Below are positions 63,427 to 64,000 of a stretch of 64,000 nt of DNA, one piece after another. Where the stretch lies: positions 5,084,001-5,148,000 of the forward strand of contig OY759970.1 of the NCBI GenBank assembly GCA_963662965.1, written 5' to 3'. The notes beneath the pieces are model-generated. The model was not told the DNA's origin. It was given only the letters and a program-made list of their open reading frames with translations, and searched no databases. Both the position numbers and the translations under genes were made by a program. Each line of letters opens with the position of its first letter. Positions within the stretch are counted from its first letter, which is position 1. Source of the DNA: DTWD01 sp963662965. Lineage in GTDB: Bacteria; Acidobacteriota; Vicinamibacteria; Vicinamibacterales; UBA8438.

Positions 63427-64000
63427 GTGTCCGCCGACGCGTCGTCGCCTGCCCCTCCCAGGGGCATCTCGATCGACTACCGCCAGCTTCCGTGGACGAG
63501 CCGCTTCGTGCGTGACTATTGTTACGCGTTCGAGCAACTCGACCGCTTCTTCGCGGGTTCGCCCCAGTCGTCTGCGAGTTGGACCGCGGCGTTGGTTGCG
63601 CGACGAGCGCGCCGGCCCGATGCGGCCGTGGCGCACGCAGTCTGGCATCAACTGGAGGCGCGCGATGCACCAGCGGCCGCCATCGCCAATGCCGAGCGCC
63701 TTCGCGACGAACGTACCGTCGCCGTCGTTACGGGGCAGCAGGCGGGTCTATTCGGCGGTCCGCTGTTTACCTTGCTCAAGGCGCTGACCACGATCAAATT
63801 GGCACGTCGACTGTCCGACGAGCACAACACCGCGGTTGTGCCACTGTTTTGGATCGACGCCGAGGATCACGACCTCGACGAGATTGCGACGTGTCAGGTG
63901 CTCGACGCCGATCTCACCCCAGTGCCGGTGACACTACCGATGACGGCGCCGGCGGGAACCGCCGCCGCCGTCATCGAGCTTGATGAGTCGGTCACGACCA
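63427..64000 (+). CDS. bshC: Bacillithiol biosynthesis cysteine-adding enzyme BshC, N-terminal part
   Basis: From GTG 63427 the frame is open to the window edge (191 codons), so the gene continues beyond it. The product reads ISIDYRQLPWTSRFVRDYCY, then VAVVTGQQAGLFGGPLFTLL followed by KALTTIKLARRL, and PLFWIDAEDHDLDEIATCQV. These are the signature blocks of BshC, including the TGQQAGLFGGP loop and the WIDAEDHD motif. BshC joins cysteine to GlcN-malate in the last step of bacillithiol synthesis, so this organism probably uses bacillithiol as a low-molecular-weight thiol. It is divergent from the pseudokinase gene. Confidence 0.93.
   Translation, partial: MSADASSPAPPRGISIDYRQLPWTSRFVRDYCYAFEQLDRFFAGSPQSSASWTAALVARRARRPDAAVAHAVWHQLEARDAPAAAIANAERLRDERTVAVVTGQQAGLFGGPLFTLLKALTTIKLARRLSDEHNTAVVPLFWIDAEDHDLDEIATCQVLDADLTPVPVTLPMTAPAGTAAAVIELDESVTT

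Overview
The window is about 64 kb of GC-rich bacterial chromosome. Gene content points to an uncultivated Acidobacteriota-like lineage: pseudokinase and PEGA-domain proteins, bshC (bacillithiol), the DUF1501/DUF1553 pair, a DUF1844 protein, TolB/PD40 kinase relics and many secreted PQQ-type beta-propeller dehydrogenases. This placement is inferred from family content, not from a marker-gene phylogeny. No rRNA, CRISPR array, prophage or intact transposase was seen.

Layout. 1-2 kb: end of a serine hydrolase, a membrane-anchored unknown and an acyl desaturase. 2-4.5 kb: an 826-residue PqqD/radical SAM/SPASM/ArsM-like methyltransferase fusion. 4.6-6.1 kb: two decayed genes (TolB/TPR and DUF4242). 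6.3-15 kb: one minus-strand run of DUF1553, DUF1501, an Asp-nucleophile alpha/beta hydrolase, a PQQ dehydrogenase and a NYN-domain protein. 15-17.5 kb: monomeric isocitrate dehydrogenase. 18-30 kb: four more PQQ-type dehydrogenases, a cyclase-family hydrolase and a three-gene MotA/ExbB-ExbD-like operon. 29.7-33.7 kb: a glycoside hydrolase/GT2 fusion translationally coupled to a FemAB/BioF2-like acyltransferase. 33.7-46.5 kb: a heavily eroded accessory region with VOC fusion proteins, a truncated DUF3604 gene, an HTH/nucleotidyltransferase toxin-antitoxin pair with its operator, HicAB and kinase fragments, two MITEs, another PQQ protein and an LPMO-like pseudogene. 46.9-64 kb: mainly housekeeping genes (tRNA-Cys, tRNA-Gly, cysS, ribF, mazG, carA, carB, bshC) with an M28 peptidase, MBL-fold proteins, a damaged ComEC-like gene and a secretory pseudokinase.

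Two themes stand out. First, about a quarter of the loci are broken (yraN, DUF3604, DUF4242, TolB/TPR, DUF5916, LPMO-like, ComEC-like, HicAB, PIN and four kinase ends). Together with non-autonomous repeats this suggests a genome under erosion, as in a symbiont, although some single-base frameshifts could be assembly errors. Second, several non-autonomous elements of about 0.16-0.57 kb have one end lying exactly on a C-TAG stop codon of a neighbouring gene, so that the CTAG target is duplicated and the stop is kept. One element (R) has two full copies and one partial copy, each with nested inverted repeats and no gene.

The secreted oxidoreductases, the DUF1501/1553 pair, the cyclase, VOC proteins, LPMO-like protein and peptidase together suggest periplasmic oxidation and scavenging of complex organic matter. 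The substrates cannot be read from the sequence.
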